Below, piece by piece: positions 1-9,740 of a DNA stretch of 64,000 bases (position 1 is its first letter; each line of letters starts with the position of its first letter). The position numbers and the translations under genes are program-made. The DNA comes from Ochrobactrum quorumnocens (GTDB lineage: Bacteria; Pseudomonadota; Alphaproteobacteria; Rhizobiales; Rhizobiaceae): NCBI RefSeq assembly GCF_002278035.1, contig NZ_CP022603.1, forward strand, positions 496,001 to 560,000, given 5' to 3'. A model generated the notes under the pieces. It saw only the letters and a list, made by a program, of their open reading frames with translations, searched no databases and was not told the origin of the DNA.

Positions 1-933
1 ATGAAATTCGTAAGGCAGCTCCAGCCGAAATTCGGAGACAAGCGGCAGAACAGGATCGGCTGCGAGTGTTTCCAGAATTTGCTCTGTCGTGCCCACAATA
101 TCGGGCAGAAACAAAGTGCGGCGCGGACCATGGGCGAAACCCGTTCGCTTGTCGCGTTCGGCGGCGAATTCCGCATAGCGGCGGCGCGCATCCGGACTGG
201 CGCTGTCAGTGGGAAGGATCACCCGACCAAGTGCAACATGCGGCGCACGTTCACGCACCCATTCCTGACGGAACCGTTCTATGAGTGCTTTTTGGGCTGT
301 CAGAAAATCATCCGTGTTCTCACCGCTAACAATGTTTCCTGTCAGAAGATTAAACCCAGCCCGCCCCGCCCAACGTGCTGAATTCTGTGATCCACCGCCA
401 TACCAGAGGCGGTCGGTCAGCCCTTTGGCAAAGGGTCTTAAACGCGGAATTTGTGCTCCAGCGGAATTGCCTGCTTCGGTTTCGTCTGAAAGTGGTTCTG
501 ACCGCAGTGCCTGTGCCAGTTTTTCTGCACGCGCATGACTGTAATCAGCGATTGGAGCTGCATCCACAAAATCAGCGATCAAATGCCCAAAGGGCGGCGC
601 GCCGACCGAAACACCGACATTCAGCCTGCCATGGGACAGTAAATCCACCGTCGCCAGATCTTCAGCCAGCCGGAACGGATTTTCATAACCAAGCTGAATG
701 ACCGCCGTACCAAGCCCGATGCGTTGCGTCCGCTGCGAGGCCGCGGCGAGAAATGTAGTGGCAGATGAAATACCGCGCTCCAGATGGCGCTGGCGCACCC
801 ATGCGCTGTCATATCCCAGCCGCTCTCCAAGCTCGAAAAGCTGTAAGGTGGCTTCTAACCCCTGTACAGGATCATTCTCCCGATGACTGCCGGGAATGAG
901 AAAGGCAAAATGTTCAATCTTTGAAAGAGGCAT
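1..933 (-). CDS. LLM-class flavin-dependent oxidoreductase, 3' end outside window
   Basis: The minus-strand frame is open from an ATG at 933 to the window edge, giving at least 311 residues with no stop seen. The N-terminus (MPLSKIEHFAFLIPG) begins a luciferase-like TIM barrel. Typical family stretches follow: a Tyr-Asp-Ser-Ala-Trp-Val strand near residue 45, an IGLGTAVIQL strand near residue 80, and HGRLNVGVSVG near residue 110. Such enzymes use reduced FMN and O2 to oxidise small substrates; the substrate is unknown. An AAGGGAAA ribosome site precedes the start. The gene lies 15 bases after a GNAT gene on the same strand, so the two are probably cotranscribed. The C-terminus cannot be judged. 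Confidence 0.85.
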   Translation of the reverse strand, partial: MPLSKIEHFAFLIPGSHRENDPVQGLEATLQLFELGERLGYDSAWVRQRHLERGISSATTFLAAASQRTQRIGLGTAVIQLGYENPFRLAEDLATVDLLSHGRLNVGVSVGAPPFGHLIADFVDAAPIADYSHARAEKLAQALRSEPLSDETEAGNSAGAQIPRLRPFAKGLTDRLWYGGGSQNSARWAGRAGFNLLTGNIVSGENTDDFLTAQKALIERFRQEWVRERAPHVALGRVILPTDSASPDARRRYAEFAAERDKRTGFAHGPRRTLFLPDIVGTTEQILETLAADPVLPLVSEFRLELPYEFH

Positions 934-948
934 GGTTCGTTTCCCTTC

Positions 949-1575
949 TCACGCGGCAGTTTCGCGATAGCTTTGCAGCCGCGCTAGAATTTTTGCTTCT
1001 TGTACTGCTTTGCGCTCCTGCACCCGCTGTGTTGCCTCTTCAAATGAGGCAGATGCCGGATAGATTGGGGTGGAAATCAGCTGCCCCGACTTAACACCTA
1101 TATGCTTTTCAAAAGGCAGCGAGCGGTATTGCTGCACATCAACCGACGTGTCGAAAAGTGGACGATAACCGAGCGAAATATAAAGCGCGGTTGCTTCCGG
1201 CTGGCGAAAGCCGGTGGATAGATAGGCGCGCGTGTAGCCTAAATCACCAGCACTCTCTTCAAGCGCCAACACAATGCGTCGAGCCAACCCCTGCCTTCGC
1301 AAATGCGATGCCGTCCAGATACGTTTAAGTTCCACTGTCTCGTCGTCGTGGCTCATATAAGCGCCACCAGCGATGGTTTCGCCATTGCGCTGAAGCAGCA
1401 GAAAACCACCAAGCGGAGCCGAAAATGCCTCTGTCGGATAGCGTAGGATTTCCGTTCGCGCGCCACCAGGACGATCAAGATTGCCGTATCGACCGTCATA
1501 TTCTTGCACCAGCCCATCAATGAGAGGCTGCGCTGCCGGGTCCAAAAGAGAGGACTGGATAATAGTATCAACCAT
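949..1575 (-). CDS. GNAT family N-acetyltransferase
   Basis: This is a 208-residue protein. I chose the ATG at 1575 because GGAGG lies eight bases upstream; the frame stays open further upstream without a better site. The acetyl-CoA binding motif of GNAT enzymes is visible as LRRQGLARRIV, followed by the conserved STGFRQPEATALYISLGY C-terminal part. The protein is a clear paralogue of the GNAT at 22236-22778 (shared GFRQPEA, LPFEK and RRQGLA motifs). Both sit beside LLM monooxygenases, so it may N-acetylate an amine or amino-acid substrate or intermediate; this role is inferred from context. It starts a minus-strand pair and is divergent from the operon at 1793. Confidence 0.85.
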   Translation of the reverse strand: MVDTIIQSSLLDPAAQPLIDGLVQEYDGRYGNLDRPGGARTEILRYPTEAFSAPLGGFLLLQRNGETIAGGAYMSHDDETVELKRIWTASHLRRQGLARRIVLALEESAGDLGYTRAYLSTGFRQPEATALYISLGYRPLFDTSVDVQQYRSLPFEKHIGVKSGQLISTPIYPASASFEEATQRVQERKAVQEAKILARLQSYRETAA

Positions 1576-1792
1576 AGAATGCCTCCGCTGAAACAAATCC
1601 TGTCCGACGTGTATTGAGTGGAAGCAAAAAGCCACCATCGAACAGTATCTTCCTTTAACGGTGCATCTTTGTTGGGCTGTTTGCACGGCATGAACGTTTA
1701 ATGAGTGCGCAAATATTGGAAGATCGTTGCTCGATTAATATTCTACAAAAAACATAGATTACATCTTCATTGAATTTGTTAGTGAGGATGAA
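1576..1792. promoter_or_regulatory. Divergent promoter region
   Basis: These 217 bases separate the minus-strand GNAT/LLM pair from the plus-strand LLM/ABC operon, so promoters for both should lie here. The part near 1700-1770 is AT-rich. I see no convincing operator dyad and do not assign -35/-10 boxes. Confidence 0.5.
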
Positions 1793-2794
1793 ATGCCCTA
1801 CGCGCTTAGTTTTCTCGATAAGAGCCCCATTCATGATGGAGAAGCAGCCAAAGAGGCGTTGGCCCGCACGATTAAGCTTGCGCAGAAGGCAGAAACATTT
1901 GGCTTTCACCGTTTTTGGGTGGCAGAGCATCACAACTCACCGGGGCTTGCCAGTTCGTCACCGGAGGTACTGATCGGGTTTTTGTTGGCTCATACCCATC
2001 ATATCCGGATTGGTTCTGGCGGCGTGATGCTGCAGCATTACAGCGCGTATAAAGTCGCTGAGAACTTTAATCTGCTTGCATCACTTGCCCCGGGAAGGGT
2101 CGATTTGGGCGTCGGGAAAGCACCGGGCGGCCTGCCACTTTCAACCCGCGCACTGCAAGGGGCTTATGACCCGGACCGAAAGCCGTCCTTTAAACAGCAA
2201 CTCGCAGAGCTTGATGGCTTTCTCGATCATGGTTCAGAGAAATCAGATGATGAAAATGGCATTGCCGCATATCCAGTGCCGCCGCACAAGCCCGAACGCT
2301 TCCTGTTGGGAGCGAGCGTCGAAAGTGCGGAGCTTGCTGCTCGCCTCGGATGGGATTTTGTCTACGCCGGACACATTCAGGGCGATCCGGCAGCAATAAA
2401 AGAAGCGGTTGAAGCCTATCGGGCAATTGCGAACCGCCCTGCCATTTTGGCCGTCAGCGTTATTGTTGCTGAGAGCGATGCTGAGGCGGAAAAACTGGCA
2501 GGCGATATTCGTCGCTTCCGTGTTTCGGTCGAAGGCCTACAGCCGGTCAATGTCGGCAGCCACGAACAGGCGCTTGAATATGTGCGGCAGGCCGGTGCCA
2601 CACAATACAGCATCGAAGAGCGCACGCCCCGTGTCGTCCGTGGCACAGCCTTGCATGTTCACACTGAACTTCAGCGCCTGCATCGTGAGTTGGACATCGC
2701 TGAATTCGTTATCGACTGCCCTGTCTCAGAAGGCAGGCATCGTCTCAAAACCATTGAGCTGCTCGCCAATAGTCGCCCGGCAATCGCGGCATAA
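1793..2794 (+). CDS. MsnO8-type LLM class oxidoreductase
   Basis: A 333-residue protein of the luciferase-family subgroup typified by MsnO8. Diagnostic stretches are an N-terminal SFLDKSPI, RFWVAEHHNSPG near residue 42, IRIGSGGVMLQHYS near residue 66, and GRVDLGVGKAPGGLPLSTR near residue 100. The family is expected to use reduced flavin supplied by a separate reductase. It is paralogous to, and the same length as, the protein at 25388-26389. A GAGGATG ribosome site precedes the ATG. It is the first gene of a plus-strand operon that continues into a peptide-type ABC transporter 33 bases downstream, which suggests it oxidises what that transporter imports. The substrate is unknown. Confidence 0.9.
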   Translation: MPYALSFLDKSPIHDGEAAKEALARTIKLAQKAETFGFHRFWVAEHHNSPGLASSSPEVLIGFLLAHTHHIRIGSGGVMLQHYSAYKVAENFNLLASLAPGRVDLGVGKAPGGLPLSTRALQGAYDPDRKPSFKQQLAELDGFLDHGSEKSDDENGIAAYPVPPHKPERFLLGASVESAELAARLGWDFVYAGHIQGDPAAIKEAVEAYRAIANRPAILAVSVIVAESDAEAEKLAGDIRRFRVSVEGLQPVNVGSHEQALEYVRQAGATQYSIEERTPRVVRGTALHVHTELQRLHRELDIAEFVIDCPVSEGRHRLKTIELLANSRPAIAA

Positions 2795-2827
2795 CCTCCC
2801 CATTTTCCCCGACACTGGATATTCAAC

Positions 2828-4459
2828 GTGGTAACAAGACGAGCTTTTCTGGCTGGCGCCAGCGCCCTTACCCTGATCATTGCCGCTGGTGCTGAAATCA
2901 CTTCAGCCAAAGCGAATGCTGAACCCGTCAGCGGTGGTTCTCTCACATGGGGTGTGGAGACAGAGCCAACCACACTTAACCCCCATTTGAACGGTCAGGC
3001 CAAAGCCAAGCTCATCTTACGCAACAGCTATGAATCCCTTTTGGCCCGCACACCGGAGGGTGGTTATGTACCGTGGCTCGCCAAGAGCTATGAAGTTTCT
3101 GAAGACGGCAAGACCTACACGTTTAAACTTCGCGACGGCGTGAAGTTCTCGGATGGTGAGAAATTCGATGCGGCGGCTGTTGCTCTCAACTTTAGCAAAC
3201 TCAAAGAACCCACTTATTCGGGAAGCATCAGTGCAGGCCATGTCGCGCGTGTCAGCGAAGTAACCGCCGTTGATCCACTCACAGTCGTCATAAAACTCGA
3301 CCGCGTTTACGCGCCCTTTCTGGATGGTGCTGCGGGCATAGAACTGATCTCGCCCAAAGCATTCGAGTCTACACAGCTGAAGGCTGGTGGAACAGAAGTC
3401 GCAGGAACCGGCCCATTTGTTATCGACCGTTATATCAAGGGTCAGGAAATCCGTTTCGTTAAAAACCCGGATTATAATTGGGCGCCCGAAAATGCCGCTC
3501 ATCAAGGCCCGGCCTATCTCAATGATGTGACCTATCGTTTCCTGCCTGAATCCTCAGTGCGTATCGGCGCACTCACTTCCGGGCAGATTGATGCCGCAGA
3601 AGGCATCTCGGGCAATGATGCCCAACTTTTCAAGGATAACCCGGAATTTAGCTACCAAACTTCAATCAATACCGGAACGCCTTATACGCTCTATCTCAAC
3701 ATCACCCGCGAACCCACTTCCGACGTCAATGTGCGTAAAGCAGTGCTGGCTGCCGTCGATGTCGAACGCATCATTCAGTCGGTTTATCGCGGTGAACGTG
3801 AACGTGCCTGGGGCATTCTTACCCCCGCCGACACCGATTTTTATGACAAGTCGATTGAAGGCACTTACGGGTTTAATCCGGAAATTGCCAATAAGCTTCT
3901 CGATGACGCTGGTTGGACGGAACGCGATGCGGATGGCTTCCGCACCAAAGACGGCAAACGCCTGACAATCGAGGTTGTGCAGTCACAATCCACAGTGCGC
4001 GACCAGCGGGATATTCTGTTGCAGGCGGTGCAGGCACAGGCCCGACAGAATGCGGGCATCGATGTTGCGCTGCAATATGTCGATGCGGGCACCTATTCCA
4101 GTCGTCAGAAAGACGGCGAATACGGCATCATTCCAAACTCGACCACGACGCAGGAAAACGGCGTCACCATCTATTTCCATTATCTGCCACGCCATAAGGG
4201 CGGTTCAATCAACTATAGCCGTACAGAAGACCCCAGAGTCTCCCAATGGTTGGAACAAGGCGCTTCCACGCTCGATCCCAAAAAGCGCTTTGAGACTTAC
4301 GCAGAATTGCAACGTTTTGCGCTGCTCGAACAGGCGTATGGCCTGCCGCTCTACGTTCCTGCCGATCAAATCGTCGCATCATCCCGCGTTCAAGGCATTG
4401 GTTTCCGCCCTTTCAAGCGGCTTCCGGAAAATGCCTACGACATCTGGCTTCAAGAATAG
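2828..4459 (+). CDS. Peptide/nickel-type ABC transporter substrate-binding protein (copy 1)
   Basis: A 543-residue SBP_bac_5 family periplasmic protein starting at GTG. The N-terminus has a twin-arginine signal (TRRAFLAG) followed by a hydrophobic stretch, so export by Tat is likely. The mature part begins with GGSLTWGVETEPTTLNP, the usual opening of this family, and ends with FRPFKRLPENAYDIW. It should capture an oligopeptide-like or otherwise bulky solute for the permeases at 6198 and 7209. It is closely paralogous to the next gene (4533-6155) along its whole length. Having two binding proteins for one transporter suggests two related ligands. A hairpin repeat lies between the two copies. 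Confidence 0.93.
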   Translation: MVTRRAFLAGASALTLIIAAGAEITSAKANAEPVSGGSLTWGVETEPTTLNPHLNGQAKAKLILRNSYESLLARTPEGGYVPWLAKSYEVSEDGKTYTFKLRDGVKFSDGEKFDAAAVALNFSKLKEPTYSGSISAGHVARVSEVTAVDPLTVVIKLDRVYAPFLDGAAGIELISPKAFESTQLKAGGTEVAGTGPFVIDRYIKGQEIRFVKNPDYNWAPENAAHQGPAYLNDVTYRFLPESSVRIGALTSGQIDAAEGISGNDAQLFKDNPEFSYQTSINTGTPYTLYLNITREPTSDVNVRKAVLAAVDVERIIQSVYRGERERAWGILTPADTDFYDKSIEGTYGFNPEIANKLLDDAGWTERDADGFRTKDGKRLTIEVVQSQSTVRDQRDILLQAVQAQARQNAGIDVALQYVDAGTYSSRQKDGEYGIIPNSTTTQENGVTIYFHYLPRHKGGSINYSRTEDPRVSQWLEQGASTLDPKKRFETYAELQRFALLEQAYGLPLYVPADQIVASSRVQGIGFRPFKRLPENAYDIWLQE

Positions 4460-4460
4460 A

Positions 4461-4500
4461 GCGTATTTCCGAAAACCGTTCACACTTTTCGGGATGCGCT
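4461..4500. repeat. Intergenic mosaic hairpin element, copy 1
   Basis: The stem CCGAAAA / TTTTCGG flanks a short loop, inside a longer unit that ends GGGATGCGCT. The same unit recurs at 9741-9784 and, in the other orientation or diverged, at 17073, 20189, 46764 and 56061. It resembles the RIME-type intergenic elements of rhizobia. It lies just after the stop codon of the first binding-protein gene. Confidence 0.75.
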
Positions 4501-4532
4501 CTCATACCATCCTTCTTACGAGAGACCGATAC

Positions 4533-6155
4533 ATGCTTAATCGCCGATATTTCCTGACACTCGGAACCGCACTTTTCGCAGCGGTTGCACTGCCAAAACT
4601 CGCATTCGCGGAAGATGCCAAACCCGTTGAAGGTGGCAAGCTGGTCTGGGGTGTTGAAACCCAGCCTGCAACACTCAATCCGCAGCTTAATGGTCAGGAC
4701 AAAACCAAGCTTCTGCTGCGCAATGCTTATGAATCGCTGCTCGCACGCACCGCTGACGGCGGTTACGTATCTTGGCTTGCGAAAGATCATAAGATTTCGG
4801 ACGACGGTAAAACCTACACATTCACGCTACGCGATGATGTGAAGTTTACGGACGGGGAAAAATTCAACGCGGAAGCTGTTGTTGCCAATATCACGGCGCT
4901 CAAAGATGCAGCCTATTCCGGCAGCACGAGCACCGGACCCGTGTCGCGCATTGCAGAAGCGAAAGCGCTTGACGAAAACACAGTCAGTTTCACGCTCAAG
5001 GGCATTTACGCGCCATTTCTCGATTATATTGCCAGCCTCGAAATTCTCTCGCCTGCTGCATTCAAATCCGAAGAAATCAAATCCGGCGGACCTGAGGTTG
5101 CAGGAACCGGTCCTTTCATTTTGAAGCGCTATGCCAAAGGACAGGAACTCAACTTCGTAAAAAACCCGGATTACAACTGGGCACCGGCAAATGCCGGTCA
5201 TCAGGGTCCAGCCTATCTTGATGAAGTGACCTATCGTTTCTTGGGCGAGTCCTCGGTCAGAACCGGCGCTCTTACGTCTGGTCAGGTTGATGTCATTGAG
5301 GGTGTGTCCGGCAATGATGCAGCCTTGTTCAAGGACAATCCTGATTTCACCTATCAGACGGCTTTGAACACCGGCACGCCTTATTCGCTTTTCCTCAATG
5401 TCGAATGGGGGCCGACGCAGGAGCTTAATGTTCGCAAGGCGCTGGTTGCAGCGATTGATGTCGATGCCGTTCTCAAGTCTGTCTATCGCGGGGAACGCAC
5501 CCGCGCATGGGGCATCACTTCGCCGATTGATCCGCAGTTCTACGACAAAAGCATCGAAGGAAAATACGGCGCCAATCCAGAGCTTGCCAACAAACTTCTC
5601 GATGAAGCAGGCTGGACCGAACGCAATGCGGAAGGCTTCCGCACCAAGGATGGCAAGCCACTGACCATTGAAGTTATTCAGGCACAGGCAACCGTGCGTG
5701 ATCAGCGCGATGTTCTCTTGCAGGCTTTGCAGGCACAGGCGCGCCAGAGTGCGGGCATTGATCTCAAGATCGTTTATGTGGATGCCGGAACTTACACAGA
5801 TCGCCGCAAGACCGGCGATTTTGGCTCGATTGCCAATTCCAATACGCCAACCGACGCTATCGATATCGAGCTGCATTACCTACCACTCGATAAGGGCGGT
5901 TACATCAATTACAGCCGCGCTTCAGCGCCCGAATTGGCGCAATGGCTGAATGGAGCCGCCTCAACGCTCGATCAAACCAAACGGTTTGAGCTTTACAGCA
6001 AACTGCAAAACTTCGCCATTTTGGATCAGGCCTATGCCTTGCCGCTGTACGAGCCTGAAGATCAGGTTGCGGCTGCAAGCTATGTCAAAAGCATCAGCTT
6101 CCGTCCATTCAAGCAACTTCCTGAAAGCGCTTACGACATCTGGCGCAGCGAATAA
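4533..6155 (+). CDS. Peptide/nickel-type ABC transporter substrate-binding protein (copy 2)
   Basis: A 540-residue SBP_bac_5 family protein. The ATG at 4533 is chosen because it opens a proper twin-arginine signal, MLNRRYFLTLGTALFAAV, ending near the AFA cleavage site; the frame is open upstream but without signal-like sequence. The mature protein starts GGKLVWGVETQPATLNP and is paralogous throughout to the preceding gene, with shared blocks such as YNWAP, HQGPAYL and AGIDL/AGIDV. It probably binds a related ligand for the same permease pair. The upstream ribosome site is weak. Because the two copies have drifted at many positions, the duplication is not recent. Confidence 0.93.
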   Translation: MLNRRYFLTLGTALFAAVALPKLAFAEDAKPVEGGKLVWGVETQPATLNPQLNGQDKTKLLLRNAYESLLARTADGGYVSWLAKDHKISDDGKTYTFTLRDDVKFTDGEKFNAEAVVANITALKDAAYSGSTSTGPVSRIAEAKALDENTVSFTLKGIYAPFLDYIASLEILSPAAFKSEEIKSGGPEVAGTGPFILKRYAKGQELNFVKNPDYNWAPANAGHQGPAYLDEVTYRFLGESSVRTGALTSGQVDVIEGVSGNDAALFKDNPDFTYQTALNTGTPYSLFLNVEWGPTQELNVRKALVAAIDVDAVLKSVYRGERTRAWGITSPIDPQFYDKSIEGKYGANPELANKLLDEAGWTERNAEGFRTKDGKPLTIEVIQAQATVRDQRDVLLQALQAQARQSAGIDLKIVYVDAGTYTDRRKTGDFGSIANSNTPTDAIDIELHYLPLDKGGYINYSRASAPELAQWLNGAASTLDQTKRFELYSKLQNFAILDQAYALPLYEPEDQVAAASYVKSISFRPFKQLPESAYDIWRSE

Positions 6156-6197
6156 ACACGCCGTCCTGCGGACTTCGGCACAGAGGAGCTACAGATC

Positions 6198-7205
6198 ATG
6201 GATGCTGAAAATACCACGACCATCGGTCGCGCACCCGCAAGCTGGTTGCCCCGGCGTTTTGGAGTCCCGCGTAACAGCCTTACGGGACAAATCACTCTTC
6301 GCATAAGTTCAGGCCTGCTGGTTCTTTGGGCCGCGATCACGCTGAGCTTCATCAGCGTCCACCTCGCGCCGGGCGACATCGTCAGCATACTGATTGGCGA
6401 GCAGTTGCGTACGCCGGACGTTGAAGCTGCCATTCGCGCAGAATGGGGGCTGGATGATCCCATTTTCATGCAATACCTGTCCTATCTCGGACGTATTCTG
6501 CATGGCGATTTTGGCCGCTCTTATTATCTGCAGACAGACGTTTCACAGCTGCTGTTTTCGCAGATGTGGCCGACGCTAAAGCTCGCAGGGGCCGCGCTTT
6601 TTGTGGCAATCGTCTTTGCCGTGGGCAGCGCTGTTTTGACAGCCGGTAAAAAGCTGCCACGCTCAATCGCAGCGGGCACAGAACTTGTACTGATTTCGAC
6701 GCCATCCTTCTGGCTTGGCATCGTTCTGCTCTTCGTCTTCTCCTTCACACTCAAGCTATTTCCGGTGTCGGGCGACAGAAATTTCGCAGCACTTGTTCTG
6801 CCAGCTTTGTCGCTAGGTTTGTCTTTAGGCGCGGTCATTGGACAGGTTTTGCGCGAAGGTCTGGAACGCGCGCTGGAAGAACCCTTTGCGCTCACCGTGC
6901 GCAGCTGGGGGACAAACAATCTTGTGCTGCGTTTGAGACATGGTCTGCGCCATGCATCGCTGCCCGCAGTTACGCTTACAGGCTGGCTGATTGGTGGACT
7001 TCTTTCAGGGGCCGTCATTACCGAAGCCGTCTTCGGACGTCCCGGTCTTGGGCGCATCACCGTTGATGCAGTGCTTTATCACGACCTACCGGTGGTGCTG
7101 GCTGTCGCTATCTTCTCGGCGTTTATCTATGTGGTGATGAGCACCATCGTTGATGTGCTCTATCTGCTGATTGATCCGCGCCTGAGAACCGAAGGCCGGA
7201 GATAG
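6198..7205 (+). CDS. ABC transporter permease, DppB type
   Basis: A 335-residue inner-membrane permease of the binding-protein-dependent transport family. The N-terminal helix is followed by the family's APGDIVSILIGE region, and the C-terminal half carries GAVITEAVFGRPGLGRITVDAV and the final VDVLYLLIDPRLR typical of DppB/GsiC proteins. About six membrane helices can be read. GAGGAG lies eight bases before the ATG. It forms the translocation channel with the next gene, which starts three bases after its stop. It belongs to the 1793-12504 plus-strand operon. The N-terminus before the first helix (about 30 residues) is a little long for the family. Confidence 0.94.
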   Translation: MDAENTTTIGRAPASWLPRRFGVPRNSLTGQITLRISSGLLVLWAAITLSFISVHLAPGDIVSILIGEQLRTPDVEAAIRAEWGLDDPIFMQYLSYLGRILHGDFGRSYYLQTDVSQLLFSQMWPTLKLAGAALFVAIVFAVGSAVLTAGKKLPRSIAAGTELVLISTPSFWLGIVLLFVFSFTLKLFPVSGDRNFAALVLPALSLGLSLGAVIGQVLREGLERALEEPFALTVRSWGTNNLVLRLRHGLRHASLPAVTLTGWLIGGLLSGAVITEAVFGRPGLGRITVDAVLYHDLPVVLAVAIFSAFIYVVMSTIVDVLYLLIDPRLRTEGRR

Positions 7206-7208
7206 ATC

Positions 7209-8096
7209 ATGAGTGTCACCCCCGCACTTGAAACACACTCAACGGCAAAACCCGCTGGCACAAGCTTACGTAATCTGGCCCGATTGGTCCTTTCGCGCCC
7301 GGCACTGGCACTACCATCGCTCTTTCTAACGCTAATTGCCGTTGCAACGCTCTGGCCGGGTTTACTTACAACGGCCGATCCATTGCTAGCCGATCCGCTA
7401 CAGGCACAATTGCCGCCTTCGGCAGAACATTGGTTTGGCACCGATCATCTGGGCCGTGACGTGTTTTCCCGCGTGGTTCACGGTGCGCGCTATTCCGTAC
7501 TGATCGGCTTTAGTGCTGTGGCTATCGGTGCCATTGCTGGCTCGATTTTGGGGCTGCTGGCTGGACTATCGCGCGGCCTGATCGATGAAACGATTTCGCG
7601 TTTTCTCGATGTGGTGTCTTCGTTTCCCGATCTGCTGCTGGCTCTTGTTTTCATCTCGTTCACAGGACCGGGCACCGTCAATCTGATCTTTGCACTCGGG
7701 GTCGCCATCATTCCGCGTTTCGCCCGCGTCGTGCGCGCGCAAACCTTTGTTATTGCGCAAAGCGGTTATGTCGAGCAGGCGAAAACATTTGGGCTGAAGC
7801 GTCACATCCTCGCGTTGCGGCACGTATTGCCCCACGCCATTGCGCAGGTACCAATCCTTGCAACAATCGGACTTGGCACAGCGATCATCAGCGCTGCGGG
7901 CTTGAGCTTTCTTGGCATGGGACCGCAACCGCCAGCACCGGAATGGGGCGCGATGCTCTCAGAAGCGCGCAATTATCTGCGTGTTGCATGGTGGATTGGC
8001 GTCTGGCCCGGCCTGGCCATCACACTCACCGTTATCTCCATCAGCATTCTCGGACGCCGCTGGCAACTTGCCTTTGAAGGCCGGAGGCAGTCATGA
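7209..8096 (+). CDS. ABC transporter permease, DppC type
   Basis: A 295-residue inner-membrane permease. It shows the DppC hallmarks: a cytoplasmic N-terminus with one helix, the motif HWFGTDHLGRDVFSRVVHGAR (shown as its core GTDHLGRDVFSR near residue 80), and the C-terminal GLSFLGMGPQPPAPEWG segment. The EAA-type loop reads GYVEQAKTFGL followed by LRHVLPHA. It pairs with the DppB-type subunit just upstream. Its last four bases overlap the start of the ATPase gene (ATGA), so the two are translationally coupled. Nothing unusual is seen. Confidence 0.94.
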   Translation: MSVTPALETHSTAKPAGTSLRNLARLVLSRPALALPSLFLTLIAVATLWPGLLTTADPLLADPLQAQLPPSAEHWFGTDHLGRDVFSRVVHGARYSVLIGFSAVAIGAIAGSILGLLAGLSRGLIDETISRFLDVVSSFPDLLLALVFISFTGPGTVNLIFALGVAIIPRFARVVRAQTFVIAQSGYVEQAKTFGLKRHILALRHVLPHAIAQVPILATIGLGTAIISAAGLSFLGMGPQPPAPEWGAMLSEARNYLRVAWWIGVWPGLAITLTVISISILGRRWQLAFEGRRQS

Positions 8097-9727
8097 CCAC
8101 GCCCCTTGTTGAAATCCGAAACCTTTCGATCAGTTTTCAGCGTGAAGATCAGACATTGAAAGTCGTGGAAGGCATCAATCTGACCATTTATCCCGGTGAG
8201 ACGATGGCGCTTGTCGGAGAGTCCGGTTCGGGCAAGTCGGTGACGGCACGAGCACTGATCGGACTTTCAGGTCCAAGTGCAATCGTCAAGGCTGACCTTT
8301 TCGAGATCGATGGTCTGAATGTCCTTGATTATCGCGACAAGCAATGGCGGGGTTTGCGCGGCAACAAGATCGGTTTTGTCCTACAGGACGCGCTGGTTTC
8401 GCTCGATCCGCTACGTCGTATCTCGCAACAGCTTTCCGACGCCTTCGGGACAACAAGCTTTTTCCGGCAGCCGGATGTCACGGATCGTAGCAAGGCATTG
8501 CTGCGCTCGGTCGGCATTCCCGACCCTGATCGCAGATTGCTGCAATATCCACATCAGCTTTCCGGCGGCTTGCGGCAACGCGCACTGATCGCAACAGCGG
8601 TTGCGCGTTCGCCGTCGCTGTTGATTGCGGACGAGCCAACCACAGCGCTTGATGCGACGGTTCAGAAACAGATACTTGATCTCCTTGCGGAGCGTCGCCG
8701 CGCTGGCCACACACTTCTTCTGATCAGCCATGATCTTGCCGTCGTCTCGCGGCTGGCGGATCGCGTTCTGGTCATGCACAATGGCCGGATCGTTGAGGAA
8801 GGCCCGACAAAACAGATCCTCAATGCGCCGAAGGAAGCCTATACCCGACATTTGCTTGAAGCCGTACCGTCGGCCGGATCGCGGGGCTATCGGCTATCGC
8901 CAGCACAGCCGCACCAACCTCAAGTCAGGGTGGCCCTGCCAGCAAAGCGCATCGATGAGAGCACCAATGTTCTGGAAGCCAAAGGGCTTTTCAAACATTA
9001 TGGCAAAGCCAACACGCCTTTGGCCGTCAATGATGTCTCGTTCTCGCTGAAAGCTGGTGAAGCGCTCGGCATTGTCGGAGAATCCGGCTCTGGCAAAACC
9101 ACTGTTGCAAAGATCGTTCTGGGACTCACAGAACCCGATCAGGGTACAGTGCATATTGATGGCAAGCTCTGGAGCAATCTGCGCGAGGAGCAACGTCGCG
9201 AACAACGTGCGCATATGCAACTGATTGCGCAGGATGCGCTAAGCTCATTCGACCCGCGTTATACGGTTGAAAAGATCGTCGGTGAAAGCCTTGATTCAGT
9301 TCATATCTATGGTGATGAACGTCGCAAGCGCGTGGTGGAAGTGCTGGATGCCGTCCGTTTGGGATCCCAGTTTCTTAAGCGCTATCCCCGTGAATTGTCG
9401 GGCGGCCAGCGCCAGCGTGTCGCCATCGCGCGTGCCTTTGCACCGAGTCCGAAACTTCTGATCGCCGATGAGCCTGTGAGCGCGCTTGATGTGTCGGTGC
9501 AGGCTCAGGTACTTGACCTTCTGGCTGAGCTACAAGCTGCCTCCGGCACGTCACTTCTGTTCATTTCACATGACCTTGGCGTCGTTCATCATCTGACAGA
9601 CCGCGTTCTGGTGATGAAAGATGGCCGCATTGTTGAAAGCGGCGCCGTTGAACGCGTCTTTTCCCAACCACAGCACAATTACACACGCGCCCTGCTGGAT
9701 GCCGTTCCAACGATCAGCGCCGCTTAG
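8093..9727 (+). CDS. ABC transporter double-ATPase subunit (DppD-DppF fusion type)
   Basis: A 544-residue cytoplasmic protein with two complete ABC ATPase domains, so it replaces the separate DppD and DppF subunits. Domain 1 has Walker A GESGSGKS at residues 42-49, signature LSGGL at 156 and Walker B LLIADEP near 177. Domain 2 has GESGSGKT at 329-336, signature LSGGQ at 435 and another LLIADEP. Both domains carry the oligopeptide C-terminal extension (EAYTRHLLEAVP and NYTRALLDAVP). It powers the permeases encoded directly upstream. The transporter at 42991-46656 in this window uses two separate ATPases instead. Confidence 0.95.
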   Translation: MTTPLVEIRNLSISFQREDQTLKVVEGINLTIYPGETMALVGESGSGKSVTARALIGLSGPSAIVKADLFEIDGLNVLDYRDKQWRGLRGNKIGFVLQDALVSLDPLRRISQQLSDAFGTTSFFRQPDVTDRSKALLRSVGIPDPDRRLLQYPHQLSGGLRQRALIATAVARSPSLLIADEPTTALDATVQKQILDLLAERRRAGHTLLLISHDLAVVSRLADRVLVMHNGRIVEEGPTKQILNAPKEAYTRHLLEAVPSAGSRGYRLSPAQPHQPQVRVALPAKRIDESTNVLEAKGLFKHYGKANTPLAVNDVSFSLKAGEALGIVGESGSGKTTVAKIVLGLTEPDQGTVHIDGKLWSNLREEQRREQRAHMQLIAQDALSSFDPRYTVEKIVGESLDSVHIYGDERRKRVVEVLDAVRLGSQFLKRYPRELSGGQRQRVAIARAFAPSPKLLIADEPVSALDVSVQAQVLDLLAELQAASGTSLLFISHDLGVVHHLTDRVLVMKDGRIVESGAVERVFSQPQHNYTRALLDAVPTISAA

Positions 9728-9740
9728 CTTACTATTTAAC

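Noticed and set aside
4827..5876. A 349-codon open frame antisense to the second peptide-binding protein gene
   Set aside because: It is a shadow of a well-supported gene with full family similarity on the plus strand; it has no ribosome site or recognisable motif.
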